A DNA stretch of 64,000 nucleotides from Alviniconcha marisindica (taxonomy: Eukaryota > Mollusca > Gastropoda > Provannidae). Both the position numbers and the translations under genes were made by a program. The DNA lies in contig JABMCL010002768.1 of NCBI GenBank assembly GCA_018857735.1, forward strand, positions 107,501 through 171,500. Reading direction: 5' to 3'. Under the pieces are notes generated by a model, which ran no database searches, was not told the origin of the DNA, and saw only the letters and a list, made by a program, of their open reading frames with translations. Below, piece by piece: positions 14,601 through 26,110 of the stretch; positions within the stretch are counted from its first letter, which is position 1; every line of letters begins with the position of its first letter.

Positions 14601-15043
14601 GGTATGTGCTACTCAAATTTTGTGGTTGTTGAAAAGTTGTGAACTGTTGACGCTATGAATGATAGACCTTTATATATATATATTACGTATTTACCTCTCC
14701 CCCACCCCCCCAACCACCACCCCCTTTGTGTATGGGTCGGTGGCCTTCACAATAAACCATGTGTCAGTGTCAGTGTGTGTGTGTGTGTCTCTCTCTCTCT
14801 CTGCTCCCCACCCCCCAGCCCCCTGAAATTCAGATTTGTATTTGTCTTACTTTGCTGATTTCGTATGTTGCGAAGATTTAGACAGTAAGAGTGTTTTGCT
14901 TTGTTCTTAAGATGTATTTTAGTTTGCTGCAATTATTTATGTATTCTTGTTTGACATATTAAGTGTTGCTGTGTTTGTCATCAGCGACAGATTTGTAAAA
15001 AAGCCGACTTGTGCTTAAATCTTTATCCTTCTGTAATAAAGTA

Positions 15044-15107
<64 letters not shown>
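14601..15107. other. LINE 3' flank and (CT)n
   Basis: Contains a short TA run, GT/CT tracts and a longer (CT)n at 15043-15107. No gene seen. Confidence 0.5.
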
Positions 15108-15110
<3 letters not shown>

Positions 15111-15670
15111 GCATGGGATTCCACAATATCCTTATTTGGTCTAGATCAAATGATTAAGTCACCTACGAGAATCACTCCCCATTCTTCAACGCTAATTGGT
15201 CATATTTACGCAAATGATACTAGCTTTGTATCAAATATTTGTGTGCCTACCACAGGAACAAGCGATCACTTTCCAGTGTGCTGCGCCTTGTCTGTCAAAA
15301 CTGTGAAGCCTGTTCTGGATGTTCATGATTCACCCTTCAATTGCTTACCAAACGTTTCAAACGGTTTGATGAAAGAGATGTTCGAAAGATTTGCACTTAA
15401 CCCCCTTTGAAAATGTGTACAAGTTTAGTGACCCCAATGTGGCAATGGCACACCAGATTGACTTATTTTGTGATATTATTAATAAGCATTCCCCCCTGAA
15501 AAACAGAACCTGGTGAAACACCATGTCCTCCCACTATGGCTGAACACTGATATAAAGCAAGCCATGTTACTAAGGGACACATTTATGAAGCAAAAACAAA
15601 TTATGGAATATAAACAACAACGGAACCATGTCAACTACCTCCCCTTCGCCAAATTCGGATATGTGGCCTG
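15108..15670 (+). mobile_element. LINE endonuclease (APE-type) fragment
   Basis: Plus strand, again starting immediately after a CT tract. IKSPTRITPHSSTLIGHIY and GTSDHFPVCCAL are the C-terminal blocks of an APE-type endonuclease (the S-D-H motif is intact). It is followed by the linker with LPLWLNTDIKQAMLLRDTF. A frameshift lies near 15.4 kb; the RT is missing. Confidence 0.8.
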
Positions 15671-15827
15671 TGTACTGCTCCATGAGAGAAAGACAGTTAC
15701 CACCGAGTGGTACATCAACAGCTGTCTGCCCAAGGTCTTCGACGCTTGGATCGATCGCCGCCGCCACTCATGATTACCTGGGGAAAATCGTGTGAAGCTG
15801 GTCACCCAAATACCGTATACCGTAGGG

Positions 15828-16300
15828 GAGCGGGGATAGCTCAGTGGTTAGAGCGCCGGACTCGTGATTGAAAGGTCGCGGGTTCGAATTCTTGCAGGAC
15901 CGGCGGGAGAATTTTCTTCTCCAGTGTCAACTTTCTATGCTGACTCTTATTTCGGTATCCGTTCCACCCCCGTGTTACCGCAGTAGCACGTAAAAGATCC
16001 CGGTCATTCTGCCAAAAGTGCGTGGCAGGTTACAGCTAAACACGCTTGACAGCTAAACCTTACGTTTGTGGCTTTGCATGAAGTGACCTGGTGCATGGTG
16101 TACACAGAACTTGCGCCGAGACAGCAGCAGTTTCGTGTGGCACGTACAGCCATGCCAGTGCTGTAAGTACACCACTTCGGTGGATATTCAAAAAAGCGCT
16201 ACAAAAAGCTAGCCACTCATGTAGAATCACATGCAAGCGCAGTGAGTCTGCTCGAGAGCGGAGAATAGCGCTATGTAAAAGTGATCATCATCATCATAAT
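15828..16300 (+). mobile_element. Full-length tRNA-derived SINE
   Basis: Head: gagcggggatagctcagtgg with A box tagctcagtgg, B box gggttcgaattc. Body: gtagcacgtaaaagatcccg and gtgcgtggcaggtt. 3' domain: gtgagtctgctcgagagcgg, agaatagcgctatgtaaaag, ending in an ATC repeat (to about 16300). Partial copies occur at 8962, 9500, 43.8 kb and 55.8 kb. The 3' domain is probably shared with a partner LINE. Confidence 0.85.
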
Positions 16301-16796
16301 TCCTTGCTACTCTTGTGGTTTTGTCTGTTCCTCCAGTGAAGCCGCAGTCGCAGGAGAAGGTTTTTGGAGAGTTGGGGATGCTCGAGCCTTCCTCGAGGGA
16401 GTAATTTGACATACCTCAGTCAACGCGGTCAGGCGCCTTGGTCACGCGGTTTGAAGGCTGATTTTTCGTGCATGATGAGGGGAGGGAGGGGGGTACTTAA
16501 AAACAACAACTGGACTTGGCAACAAATCCGTATTTGTGCGCAGACCTCCGCATCCAGAAACGTGTTCGATCACCCTCGTATACAGCTGGTTTCCGACGGG
16601 TGTTGTTGGTGCCGCGCATCAGCTGTTGTGTGTTGAGGGTGTAAGAACGAAGCCAGGAGAGGGTATTGTGATGCATACCAAAGGGGACTTGGGGATTTTA
16701 CAAGACCTAAGAGTGATGATTTGTATCGAATGCGGCCGAAGTGTCTAGTAATTATTAGATGGCTACTCTCCGCAACAACAAAAAACAATGGTCCGC
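16301..16796. other. No recognised features
   Basis: Mixed-composition sequence; short open frames only, no motif recognised. Confidence 0.45.
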
Positions 16797-16905
16797 ACTT
16801 GGTCTATAATGAGACACTTGGCCTATTATAAGGCACTTGGCCTATGGTGAAGCCCCTGGCCTATTATGATGCACGTGGCCTATGATGAAGCCCCCGGCCT
16901 ATGAT
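16797..16905. repeat. Second block of the 19-bp minisatellite
   Basis: Five to six diverged units (cacttggcctattat, gtggcctatgatgaagc), the same family as 11397-12090. Together they bracket 4.7 kb of retroelement insertions. Confidence 0.8.
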
Positions 16906-16914
16906 GCAGTAGTC

Positions 16915-17085
16915 ACGGTGACACAAGGACACATTACACATGGACTTACTAAATTGAATTTTGCCAGGGACACATGATAACACATGGATGTGAGCTACGA
17001 CAAGGACACATGACACATGGACTTACTACAGTGAACAAGACACATCATCACACACAGACTTACTACAGTCATCACACACAAACTC
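16915..17085 (-). repeat. Minisatellite carrying the B3 donor (distal block)
   Basis: Units with gacttactacagtgaa; the minus strand TTCACTGTA then GTAAGTC equals the B3 exon end and donor. More diverged than the blocks at 17515-17710 and 19988-20240. Confidence 0.75.
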
Positions 17086-17514
17086 CAAGCATTGGTTTAC
17101 GACATCCTTCCTTCAACCACTGCCGTATTTAGTTACGCCATAGGTCCCAGAAAACTGTCAGCTAACGAGCAGTGTTTTGTTTGTGCTCGAACAGTAGTAA
17201 GTTTATTACAAACAACTCAAATAAAACAAGGCGTGTCATTTATAGCCGCCAACAAAGTTTACACCAGCGCAAATAAAACCACAATCGTTTGAATCGAGAC
17301 GGAACTCTTTCTTTTACCCGGGGTGGATGCGTCTCATGTTTACGTGCCTGCTTGGGCGCTATAGGCTGCTTCCACAGTCTTATCAGTACTCAGACCTTTC
17401 GGAGGGCGCTGACCGCGTCGGTGGACAGCTGCACGGAGATAAAGAGTGCCCCTTCAGTGGCGTAACCAAATGTAGCAGAGTTTGGAGGAAGGTGCCGGAA
17501 AGCGATGCTCGGAG
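17086..17514. other. Unassigned block inside the B3-donor array
   Basis: Non-repetitive island interrupting the array. A minus-strand frame contains TEGALFISVQLSTDAVSAL, faintly like the C...GA.L.S. segment of a CTLD but without its Cys. I do not call an exon. An inserted element is as likely. Confidence 0.25.
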
Positions 17515-17715
17515 TGTGCATCACACACAGACTTAATACAGTGAACAAGGACACATCATCGCACACAGACTTATTACAGTGAACAAGGACACATGGTCAC
17601 GCACAGACCTACTACATCGAACAATGATACATCATCTTACACACATACTTACTAAACTGAACAAGGACACATCATCACGAACAGACTTACTACAGTGAAC
17701 AAGGATACATGGGTG
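17515..17715 (-). repeat. Minisatellite carrying the B3 donor (middle block)
   Basis: Five units of about 38 bp with acttactacagtgaacaagg. Minus strand: CCTTGTTCACTGTA then GTAAGT, a consensus donor. Confidence 0.85.
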
Positions 17716-18539
17716 ATTCTCCTGAAAACTGGACCAAAGAGGGTGCCGCTTTCCCGATGAAATAAAAATAAAATAAAACATGAAACGTTTAAACCTACCG
17801 CTGTATTTCTCAGGTAATGTGTTTGGAGAAATAAGGGAAATGCCACAATGTGTGAATGCATCATTATTTCTTGTGCTGTGAGTCGTTTTGGGTAAAAATC
17901 GAGACATTTTAATGGCCGTATATTTTGTGACATGGCTAAGGGAAGGTTAGCTGATCGCAGATGTTTCCTTGAAATCGTTCATGATTGAATAAAAACAGAT
18001 TTCACGAGAAAGAAGGTGTCTAGTTCTTACATACAAATGATATTTATTGTATGCTGCTTCCTGCTAACAGGTCCAAACAAAGAAAAGATAATCAGTGTCT
18101 TGTACGTTACCGATGGTGCATCACGATATCGTGACTTGTTCACAACAGAAACTAAAGAACTTTCTTTCCGTCTGCGAGGTAAATAACTACATTTCACCTT
18201 ATTTTTTAATGCTTGTTATATGACATGAGAATATATACGAAATAAATTACTGTCAGTTCTTCAGAGGTGGTTGACGTGTTGTGTTAAAATGGTGTAACCA
18301 GTGAGCACATAAAAGAACTATTTCTATTAGTACCATTGACTTTCGACCTACCCTAACGTACCAGTCCACATCAGCTGATTTGCGGCAGCAACGTTTTACC
18401 TCTTTTTGCGCTGTGTATGGTGCACTATTTGACTACAAAAGGGAAAGCACTGTGGTTTATTCAGGGGTGAGGGATGTAACGCTCGTGACAAATATTTGTT
18501 CCCAGTCGGCTGAGTGTTTGTATGCGAACATTTGTAACC
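17716..18539. other. Intronic sequence, no recognised gene
   Basis: AT-rich. The string gggtgccgctttcccgatga on the minus strand resembles a segment at 35.19 kb (ttggaaagcggaactctttt), perhaps a dispersed repeat. No exon seen. Confidence 0.4.
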
Positions 18540-19260
18540 AAACTTCTGTCTTCAAGGTCAAAGTCACAGTGTGGGCTTATATAATCAAAATATGATTAAT
18601 TTTTTACTATATCCCTTATAAGTTCTAAATCAGTAAGTCTTTTGCAACCAAACACAATTTGATGGTAGATCATCATAAGCAAAGATGTGTCCAGTGAAAA
18701 TATCGGATTGCTGTGTTCAAGGTCAATGACACAGCTAGTTAGCTTGGATGATATTTTGCGAATAACTGAACCTTTCGTAACCAAACCCAGTATGGTGATA
18801 CCTCATTATACGCCAGAGTGTCATGTGCGAAAAGTGGGTTGCTATCGTCAAGGTCAAGGTCACAGTAACTGAGTTTAGGTTCATTCAATGAAATCATGAC
18901 TATTTCTATTATATGTTCTAAACTGCCGATTTTTTGGCGACCAACTTAGTTTGACAGTGCATGTTCATAAGCTGGAGTGTCTTGTGAAAAGGCTGTTTTG
19001 CTGTATTCAAGGTCAAGTTCATAGTGAAGGTTCTGAACTTCAGTGAATGTTTGCCCGGACAATATCTCTGATCGATTAAACTTAGTATGGTGATGCATCA
19101 TCATCAGCCAGAGTATCATACAGAAATATCATTTCGCTCTGTTCAAGGTCAAAGGCACAATCGTTTCTACTAGATCTTCAGAAATACTGAAACTTTTGCA
19201 ACCCAAATTAGTTTGATGGTACATCATCACAAGACAGGGTAAGACACTGTGAAAAGATTT
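18540..19260 (+). repeat. Diverged ~130-165-bp repeat with TTCAAGGTCA boxes
   Basis: Five diverged units, each with (t)tcaaggtca at 18551, 18716, 18847, 19006 and 19142, plus recurring ggtgatgcatcat, cagagtgtcat and gaaaa parts. TCAAGGTCA is the extended half-site bound by FTZ-F1/SF-1 and ERR-type nuclear receptors. Whether it is bound is unknown; similar repeats are common in mollusc introns (from memory). Confidence 0.6.
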
Positions 19261-19987
19261 TCTTGCTTTTACACAGGGCGTGAGTCAGAGAATATGGCTT
19301 GAATAAGAGTGGACTAGATTGTTGCCACTTCTGGCCATCCCGATATCTAAGGCAGGGGTCAGTACCGGTTCCAATCAAGAAAATGTGGAAAGAACATTGC
19401 TTTTGTAATGAACATACTTGTTTATTAAGTTTTTTGGTGAATAGTTCAAATGTGTGATTCTTATATCCTTTTTTATTTGTGACGATGTCTACATAACATG
19501 TGAGACAGATTACTAATTAAGTGCAATTGCATATTAACTTTAGAAAGCAAGAAACAAATATCCCTCCGACATGTATATTTATAAGGTTCAGAACAAGTTA
19601 GTGCAACACATCCTGCCGCCACCACCACACCCCTCCAAATTGCTTTAAGGAAAAGAAATGTGTGATCTATTTCGTGCATGCCTGTACTTCGAAGCAGGCA
19701 TTTTAATGTAAAATCGTTAAAGAGGCAGGAAAGTTTTTTTAAATCGTATAAAACGTCAGAAGTGACAGATACTCCTCCATTAATTAGGAAATATTGTATA
19801 ATAAAAAAGGCAAGAGTCAAACTGGCCACTGAGCCGACTCTATTCATACATTTCTGTTGTCTTCTGTAACATGCGAGACACTGACCGATGACGTAACATG
19901 ATACACACTTAACCAAGTTCCTGTCACCCTGTCAATTTATGTCTTATATTTATGTACACAAGAGATGTCAAGCTTTTATTTCCAAAT
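19261..19987. other. No recognised features
   Basis: AT-rich intronic DNA. The 147-codon minus-strand ORF at 19473-19916 has no motif I recognise and is not supported as a gene. Confidence 0.4.
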
Positions 19988-20245
19988 AATAACAACAACA
20001 TCACTCACAGACTTACCACAATGACAAGGATACATCATCACGCACAGACTTGCCACAATAAACAAGGACATGTCGTCACGGAGAGACGTATTACAGTGAA
20101 CAAGGACATATCTTTACACACAGACTTACTACAGTGAACAAGGACATATCTTTACACACAGACTTACTACAGTGAACAAGGACACATCGTCACACACAGG
20201 CTTACTACAGTGAACAAGGACATTTTATTGTTAGACTTACTACAG
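19988..20245 (-). repeat. Minisatellite carrying the B3 donor (proximal block)
   Basis: Six to seven units of ~38-40 bp joined directly to exon B3. Minus strand of each unit holds TTCACTGTA then GTAAGTC, identical to the B3 junction, so the true donor is followed by a string of equally good donors. Confidence 0.9.
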
Positions 20246-20350
20246 TGAAGTGTCGGCACGTGATCCGTCGTCCCACACCCAGGTTGACGCTCCGTCAGTC
20301 ACGCGTCGCAATCCTGTCCACGTGTTGAACATGTGCCTTGACACAGTCTG
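20241..20350 (-). CDS. CTLD3 exon B (core W..L exon)
   Basis: Minus-strand exon of 110 nt (107 if the second of two adjacent CAG acceptors is used), phase 0 in, phase 2 out. Donor CACTGTA|GTAAGT is a perfect consensus. It encodes FNTWTGLRRVTDGASTWVW followed by DDGS: the W-x-G-L and W-x-W-DG landmarks of a CTLD. It joins A3 (22.2 kb) and C3 (10.2 kb) in frame. It is bordered by arrays that repeat its donor (19988-20240) and its acceptor (20351-21700). Confidence 0.9.
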
Positions 20351-21700
20351 CTGCATTACCCAGTCCTGTAACACAACCTGTATGCTGCACTACCCAGTCC
20401 TGTAACACAACCTGTATGCTGCACTACCCAGTCCTGTAACACAACCTGTATGCTGCACTACCCAGTCCTGTAACACAACCTGTATGCTGCACTACCCAGT
20501 CCTGTAACACAACCTGTATGCTGCATTACCCAGTCCTGAAACATGTGCCTTGAGACGGTCTGCTGCATTACCCAGTCCTGTAACACAACCTGTATGCTGC
20601 ATTATCCAGTCCTGTAACACAACCTGTATGCTGCATTACCTAGTCCTGTAACATGTGCTTTTCAGACGGTCTGTTGCATTACCCAGTCCTGTAACACAAC
20701 CTGTATGCTGCATTACCCTTCCTGTAACATGTGCCTTGAGACGGTCTGTTGTATTACCCAATCCTGTAACACAACCTTGTCTGCCGTACCACCCAGTCCT
20801 GTAACACAGTAACACGACCCTGTCTGCTGTACCATCCAGTTCTGTAACAATAATACGACCCTATCTCTGAACTATTCAGTCATGTAACAGTAACACGACC
20901 CTATCTGCTGTACTGCCCAGTCCTGTAACAGTAACACAACCCTTTCTGCTGTACCACCCAGTCCTGTAACAGTAACACAACCCTATCTGCTGTACCACCC
21001 AGTCCTGTAACAGTAACACAACCCTATCTGCTGTACCACCCTGTCTTATAACAGTAACACAACCTTGTCTGGTGTACCACCCAGTCCTGTAACAGTAACA
21101 CAACCCTATCTGCTGTACCACCCAGTCCTGTAACAGTAACACAACCCTATCTGTTGTACTACCCAGTCCTGTAACAGTAACACAACCCTATCTGTTGTAC
21201 CACCCAGTCCTGTAACAGTAACACAACCCTATCTGTTGTACCACCCAGTCCTGTAACAGTAACACAACCCTATCTGTTGTACTACCCAGTCCTGTAACAG
21301 TATTAACACAGCCATATCTGGTGTACCACCCAGTCCTGTAACAGTAACACAACCCTATCTGTTGTACTACCCAGTCCTGTAACAGTATTAACACAGCCAT
21401 ATCTGGTGTACCACCCAGTCCTGTAACAGTAACACAACCCTATCTGTTGTACTACCCAGTCCTGTAACAGTAACACAACCCTATCTGTTGTACCACCCAG
21501 TCCTGTAACAGTAACACAACCCTATCTGTTGTACCACCCAGTCCTGTAACAGTAACACAACCCTAACTGTTGTACTACCCAGTCCTGTAACAGTAACACA
21601 ACCCTATCTGTTGTACTACCCAGTTCTGTAACAGTATTAACACAGCCATATCTGGTGTACCACCTAGTCCTGTGACCCAGTCCTGTAACATAACACTGTC
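20351..21700 (-). repeat. ~36-41-bp minisatellite carrying the B3 acceptor
   Basis: About 33 units. Minus strand reads CAGGACTGGGTAATGCAGCA(G): the acceptor of B3. Units near 20541, 20650 and 20729 also contain exonic sequence (acatgtgccttgagac), so exon and acceptor were copied together. Later units change to GGTGGTACAGCAGATAGGG with an extra TGTTAC. Confidence 0.9.
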
Positions 21701-21713
21701 GTTTGCATATTCC

Positions 21714-21809
21714 AGTCCAGTTCAGTTCAGTTCAAGATGATTTGATGTGTGTATTATAGCAACATATGTTTATAATGCTGTTTGGGTATAACAGATTAAT
21801 TATTCAATT

Positions 21810-21885
<76 letters not shown>

Positions 21886-22100
21886 TAGATCATTGTTCTC
21901 GTTGTGGTGTTCTCTTAGCTTCTTCTTGCATTTGCATGCAGGGTAATGTTTGCATGCTGCTTTAAGTTATATGTATAGTGCTATAATCTGTTTACCTGTG
22001 TGTTTGCACTTTGGTCTTTTCTTATTTATTATTCTTTTCGTGAGCCCGTCTGATGGGATTGCCCCTTGAGTGATGAATAAAGTTACTGAATTGAACTAAA
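21714..22100. mobile_element. LINE tail fragments and (GT)n
   Basis: 21714-21735 is a (CAGTT)n block like the one at 26822-26847, the 3' tail of a minus-strand LINE. A GT tract occupies 21810-21881. 22068-22098 (gatgaataaagttactgaattgaac) looks like a plus-strand LINE 3' end with AATAAA. No coding part remains. Confidence 0.5.
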
Positions 22101-22163
22101 TAAGCTAAACAGCATCCTTCTTCCTGAAACGGAAGGAGGTGGCCTACAAGTATGATGGCGCAC

Positions 22164-22330
22164 CCTTTCATCCATGTTGTCAATTTTGAGGAGAAAGCCA
22201 TTCATACTGGAACAGAGGGAGCGGGCGTGCTTCCGACTCAATAGCTGCTTGGGGTTGAAGAAGTAGCACTTGTTACCTCCCCTGATCCAGGGCGCGGGGC
22301 AGCCCAGTCCGTTCTGCAGCAGGAAGTACT
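22164..22330 (-). CDS. CTLD3 exon A (N-terminal half of the domain)
   Basis: Minus-strand exon of 167 nt, phase 1 in, phase 0 out. Acceptor TATGGTTACAG|AG; donor GAAAGG|GTGCGC (weak). It encodes GLGCPAPWIRGGNKCYFF, then ARSLCSSMNGFLLKIDN: C-P..W, CY-F, A...C and the L-x-x-I strand. The usual W before the A...C is replaced. An upstream Cys pair partner (C-P) marks the long-form CTLD. It links in phase to B3 at 20.3 kb. The phase-1 acceptor matches the end phase of C2. Confidence 0.85.
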
Positions 22331-22436
22331 CTGTAACCATAGCAACATCAATGTTTCTCAGGTGATGTCCTCCTCACCCACAACAAAGCCACCGATCGTG
22401 CAGGTGTCAGCATGTCTTTCTCCTTCTGTCCTGGTA

Positions 22437-22565
22437 AAGCTTTTGTTCTAATTTTATAGGCACTTTTTACACAGTTCTAATTTCATAGGCCGTCTTTACA
22501 TCGAGGTGCCGTTTTATAGGCCATCTTTACACAGTTCTAGTATTATACGCCGTCTTTACAGTTCT
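22437..22565. repeat. ~35-bp repeat upstream of exon A3
   Basis: Four diverged units sharing ttataggc.atctttacac and agttcta. No junction sequence recognised in it. Confidence 0.7.
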
Positions 22566-22739
22566 AGTTGCATGGTTAGGTATAGAATCTCCGCTTGTCA
22601 GCTCGGGACTGCTATTATTGTTTAACAGTTTTTGTCAACTTTTCCACGCACACAAATTGGTGAGCACCGTGCTCACCTTGTGAGCACATCTTTTGCTCCG
22701 ATTGTATCTCAGCACGCTGGACTTCTGTCGGCTCGCACT

Positions 22740-25531
22740 CTTTTTTTTCTTCTTTTTTTTTGTGAGTGAAAAAGGGCAACTTTATTCATAAAGTGCCAGA
22801 TATTAAATAGCTTAACAATTGGTGGTCCCGCTTTCATTGCATACAATTCTGTGCTCTTTGCACTTGCCTCGGCGGGACTACCTGACTCTGTTGACATCGC
22901 ACATATGTATCCACATGTTATTTAATTGGTATGACATGTACACCAATATTCCAGCATCGTTATAGTAAGTTTGCCTAAACACTAGGCAACGAGAACAGAT
23001 ATGTTTTAGACAAATATGTGACCCAACTTTAAGCATGTAGCATTTTGGTGATGAAAATATCAACATCATCAAATTACCAACATTTTTTCTTTAAAAAAAA
23101 ATCAATATAACAAATATAACACAATTATAGAACATATCATTACACCCGTTCCAACAGTGGATAACATACGTATACAAATATACATGCAGATGTTATACAT
23201 ACATAATAGACAAAAAGATACATCCATACAGACAAAGAGTTGGACAAAGTACTTCATAGACAGATATTTGCCTGCACAATGAGTGATTGACTGCCTGTCA
23301 CATAAGTATATATTCTAAATCTAAAATAACTACATATGCCCTGAGGTTATCAGTTTTCTGCTTTCAAAATAGGCTTATAACAGAGCCAGTTCAAGATAAA
23401 GGTGGGCAGTTCGCCGCTGATCTTTGCATTGTATTCATCCATTTAGTATTTCAGCATCAGTTGTTGAAGGAAGCAGGAGAGAGTTGGCAAGCACTTGTCG
23501 AGTTTGCATTTGTATATAAATTGCTTAGCTTGAAGTATCACTAAGTCAAAGACTGTGTCAGTTTTGATGTCTATTTCTGTTCCAAACAATACAAGATTTT
23601 GTCAAAATTTTACATTTAGTGCTGTCTCACATTTTTCTTTCAATGTTGTTTCCAGCGAAGTCCAAAAACGTCTGATACAAGCACATTTCCAAAACATATG
23701 TTCAATGCTATCTTTTCCGTCATTGCAGAAGCTACACTGAGTGTTACAGTGACTCCCATTTTGTTTAATACTATGTTAGTAGCTATTATTCTATGCATAA
23801 TGCGCATTTGTAACCATTTAAGTTTTACATCTTTAATTTTTTGTACTTTTATTAAAACTGTATTCCAAGAAATATTTGACTTCAGTTTTTCATTCCATTT
23901 CAAGCAACAATTTGGCATACAGTTGTCGTTTACGAGAATGTTGTAATAGAGCCTTGTACCCTTTGGTGCAAAGTAGATTGTACTCAGCGAGATATTTACC
24001 TCATTTGCCATGTAAGTATCGTAGACGTCTTGATATAATGTTTTATTGAACAGGTGCAACTATTAAAAGTCAAGAAGTCAACCGTCATGCCAAATTTTGT
24101 ATTAAATTCTGCAAGAGTGCGAAACCGCCCATTTTATTTTATAAAATGAGCGATACAGTACACTCCATTGTCAACCCACTGTGTGTATTTGATCATCTTG
24201 TTTCCGATCATCATATTTTTGTTATAAAAAAAACAGGTTCAGAAAGAAGTTGAGATGTCGAGTTTGGTTTCACTTTACTAAAGAAAATTCCATAAGCTTT
24301 GAAGACGTCTGACCAGAAGGAATCATTTTTGACAGTTTGGTTGAAAAAGCAAGGGCCGTAGCACTCTAATTGATAAAGAAATGGATACAACTCCATCGGA
24401 ACATTTCTCCATTTTCTCCATTGATATCTTTAACTTTTTTATCCATGTGAGTTTTAGAGCTAGAATATACGTTTTAATATCTGGAATATTTAGACCTCCA
24501 CTTTTTACATCTTTTATTGTCGTCTTTCTGGCAATTCTGTCTTGTTTTCCATTCCAAACAAATTGAAAACATATTTTTTGAAGATCTTTCACAAAGTTAT
24601 CAGGGGGGTCAGGCAGCAAAATCCACAAATGGATCAGTTTCGATAGAATCAGTGACTTCAGTATAGCAACTCTTCCTAGCGGGGTAATAGTCCTAAGTGA
24701 CCAAATTTTGAACAGTTTTTTTTAAATTCGTCGAAATTTTTTATTGTATTTTATTGCTGCACACTCTTTTAAATCCTGGGTAAACCATATGCCAAGGATC
24801 TTAAACATAGTTGGATTCCATACTATTTTCAAATGCGGAATATATTTTACTCTTGAATATTTTTTGCTACCTAACCATATGGCCTGTGTTTTGTCCGCAT
24901 TCAAAAACAGGCCAGATACTTTTCCAAATTTACTAATTGCATCTATTGATTTTTCAAATGATTTTTTTCTCTCCATTGTTCATTAGTTGTGTGTCATCTG
25001 TGAATTGAAATATTTTATGTTCTACTTTGTTTGTCCAGATTCCCTTGATATCACTGTCTTCTCGAATCATGATTGCTAGAATTTCAACACACAAAATAAA
25101 TATGTATGGTGATATCGGATCGCTCTGTCGGCACCCACCCTCTACTGTAAACCATTGGGTTGTCTGTCCATTCACTATTACCGTTGATTTTACGTTTTTA
25201 TAAAAAGTATCTATCCATCTACAAAGGTCTTTTCCAAAACCAAATGCTCGAAGAGCCCTAAACATGAACCGCCAATCAAGAGAGTCAAACGCTTTCTCAA
25301 AGTCGAGGCATAGCAACAATCCAGGCTTATTTTTTGTATTCAGATAGTTTAACAAGTCATAAATCAACCGAACGTTATCACCCATGTATCTGTTGGAAAT
25401 GAAACCTGTCTGATCATCATCAATTAATGATGGTAGTACTCTTTTAATTCTGTTAGCGATACAGGAATGACATAAGGAGAGAGATTGGTCTCCAGTTTTT
25501 AATGTTATTTCTAGGTTTGTCGCCCTTGGGA
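22740..25531 (-). mobile_element. L1/Tx1-like LINE with target-site duplication
   Basis: Minus strand. RT blocks in order: NVRLIYDLLNYLNTKNKPG, LCLDFEKAFDSLDW, GCRQSDPISPYIF, then QFTDDTQL where FADD should be (Ala to Thr). C-terminal parts include FQFVWNGK, KSGGLNIPD and the late LQAKQFIYKCKLDKCLPTL. Several frameshifts and stops; inactive. 3' A-rich tail reads as T-run at 22741-22761 on the plus strand. ggctcgcact occurs at 22730-22739 and 25532-25541, immediately outside both ends, as expected for a target-site duplication. The 5' part is missing. Confidence 0.88.
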
Positions 25532-25677
25532 GGCTCGCACTTTTAGTCTTAGTGCAAACTTACAGGATCTGTTTGTTGGATTTATTCCATTAGAACTTTC
25601 GGGAGGCAACAGTCTAAATATGTCTATGTCTGAGTACCGGCAGACGGGAGATACCGCTGTGAAGGCTCAGTTTGTTC

Positions 25678-26110
25678 GGATCCCCTTATTAACCACTCTT
25701 TATTAACCACCTCTTATTAACTACTCCTTATTAACCACCCTTTATTAACCACTTCTTATTAACCACCCCTTATTAACCACTCCTTATTAACCACTCTTTA
25801 TTAACCACCACTTATTCACCGCCCCTTATTAACCACCTCTTATTAACCACTCCTTATTAACCACTCCTTCTTAACCACTCCTTATTAACCACCACTTGTT
25901 CACAACCCCTTATTAACCAGTCCTTATTTATTAACCACCCCTTATTAACCACTCCTCACTAACCACTCTTTATTAACCACTCCTTACTGACCACCACTTA
26001 TTCACCACCCCTTATTAGCCACTCCTTATTCACCACCCCTTATTAGCCACTCCTTATTCACCATCCCTTATTAACCACTCCTTATTCACCACTCTTTATT
26101 AACCACTCTT
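25678..26110. repeat. 13-15-bp repeat (ccttattaaccactc)
   Basis: About 30 irregular units of ttattaaccac with variants ttattcaccac. No gene. Confidence 0.95.

Noticed and set aside
17330..17530. Lectin exon with GALFISVQLSTDAVSAL
   Set aside because: Lacks the needed Cys, wrong place in the exon order and no convincing splice sites.
22660..22680. Palindrome ggtgagcaccgtgctcacc as an operator
   Set aside because: Nine-base arms, single occurrence, no promoter near it.
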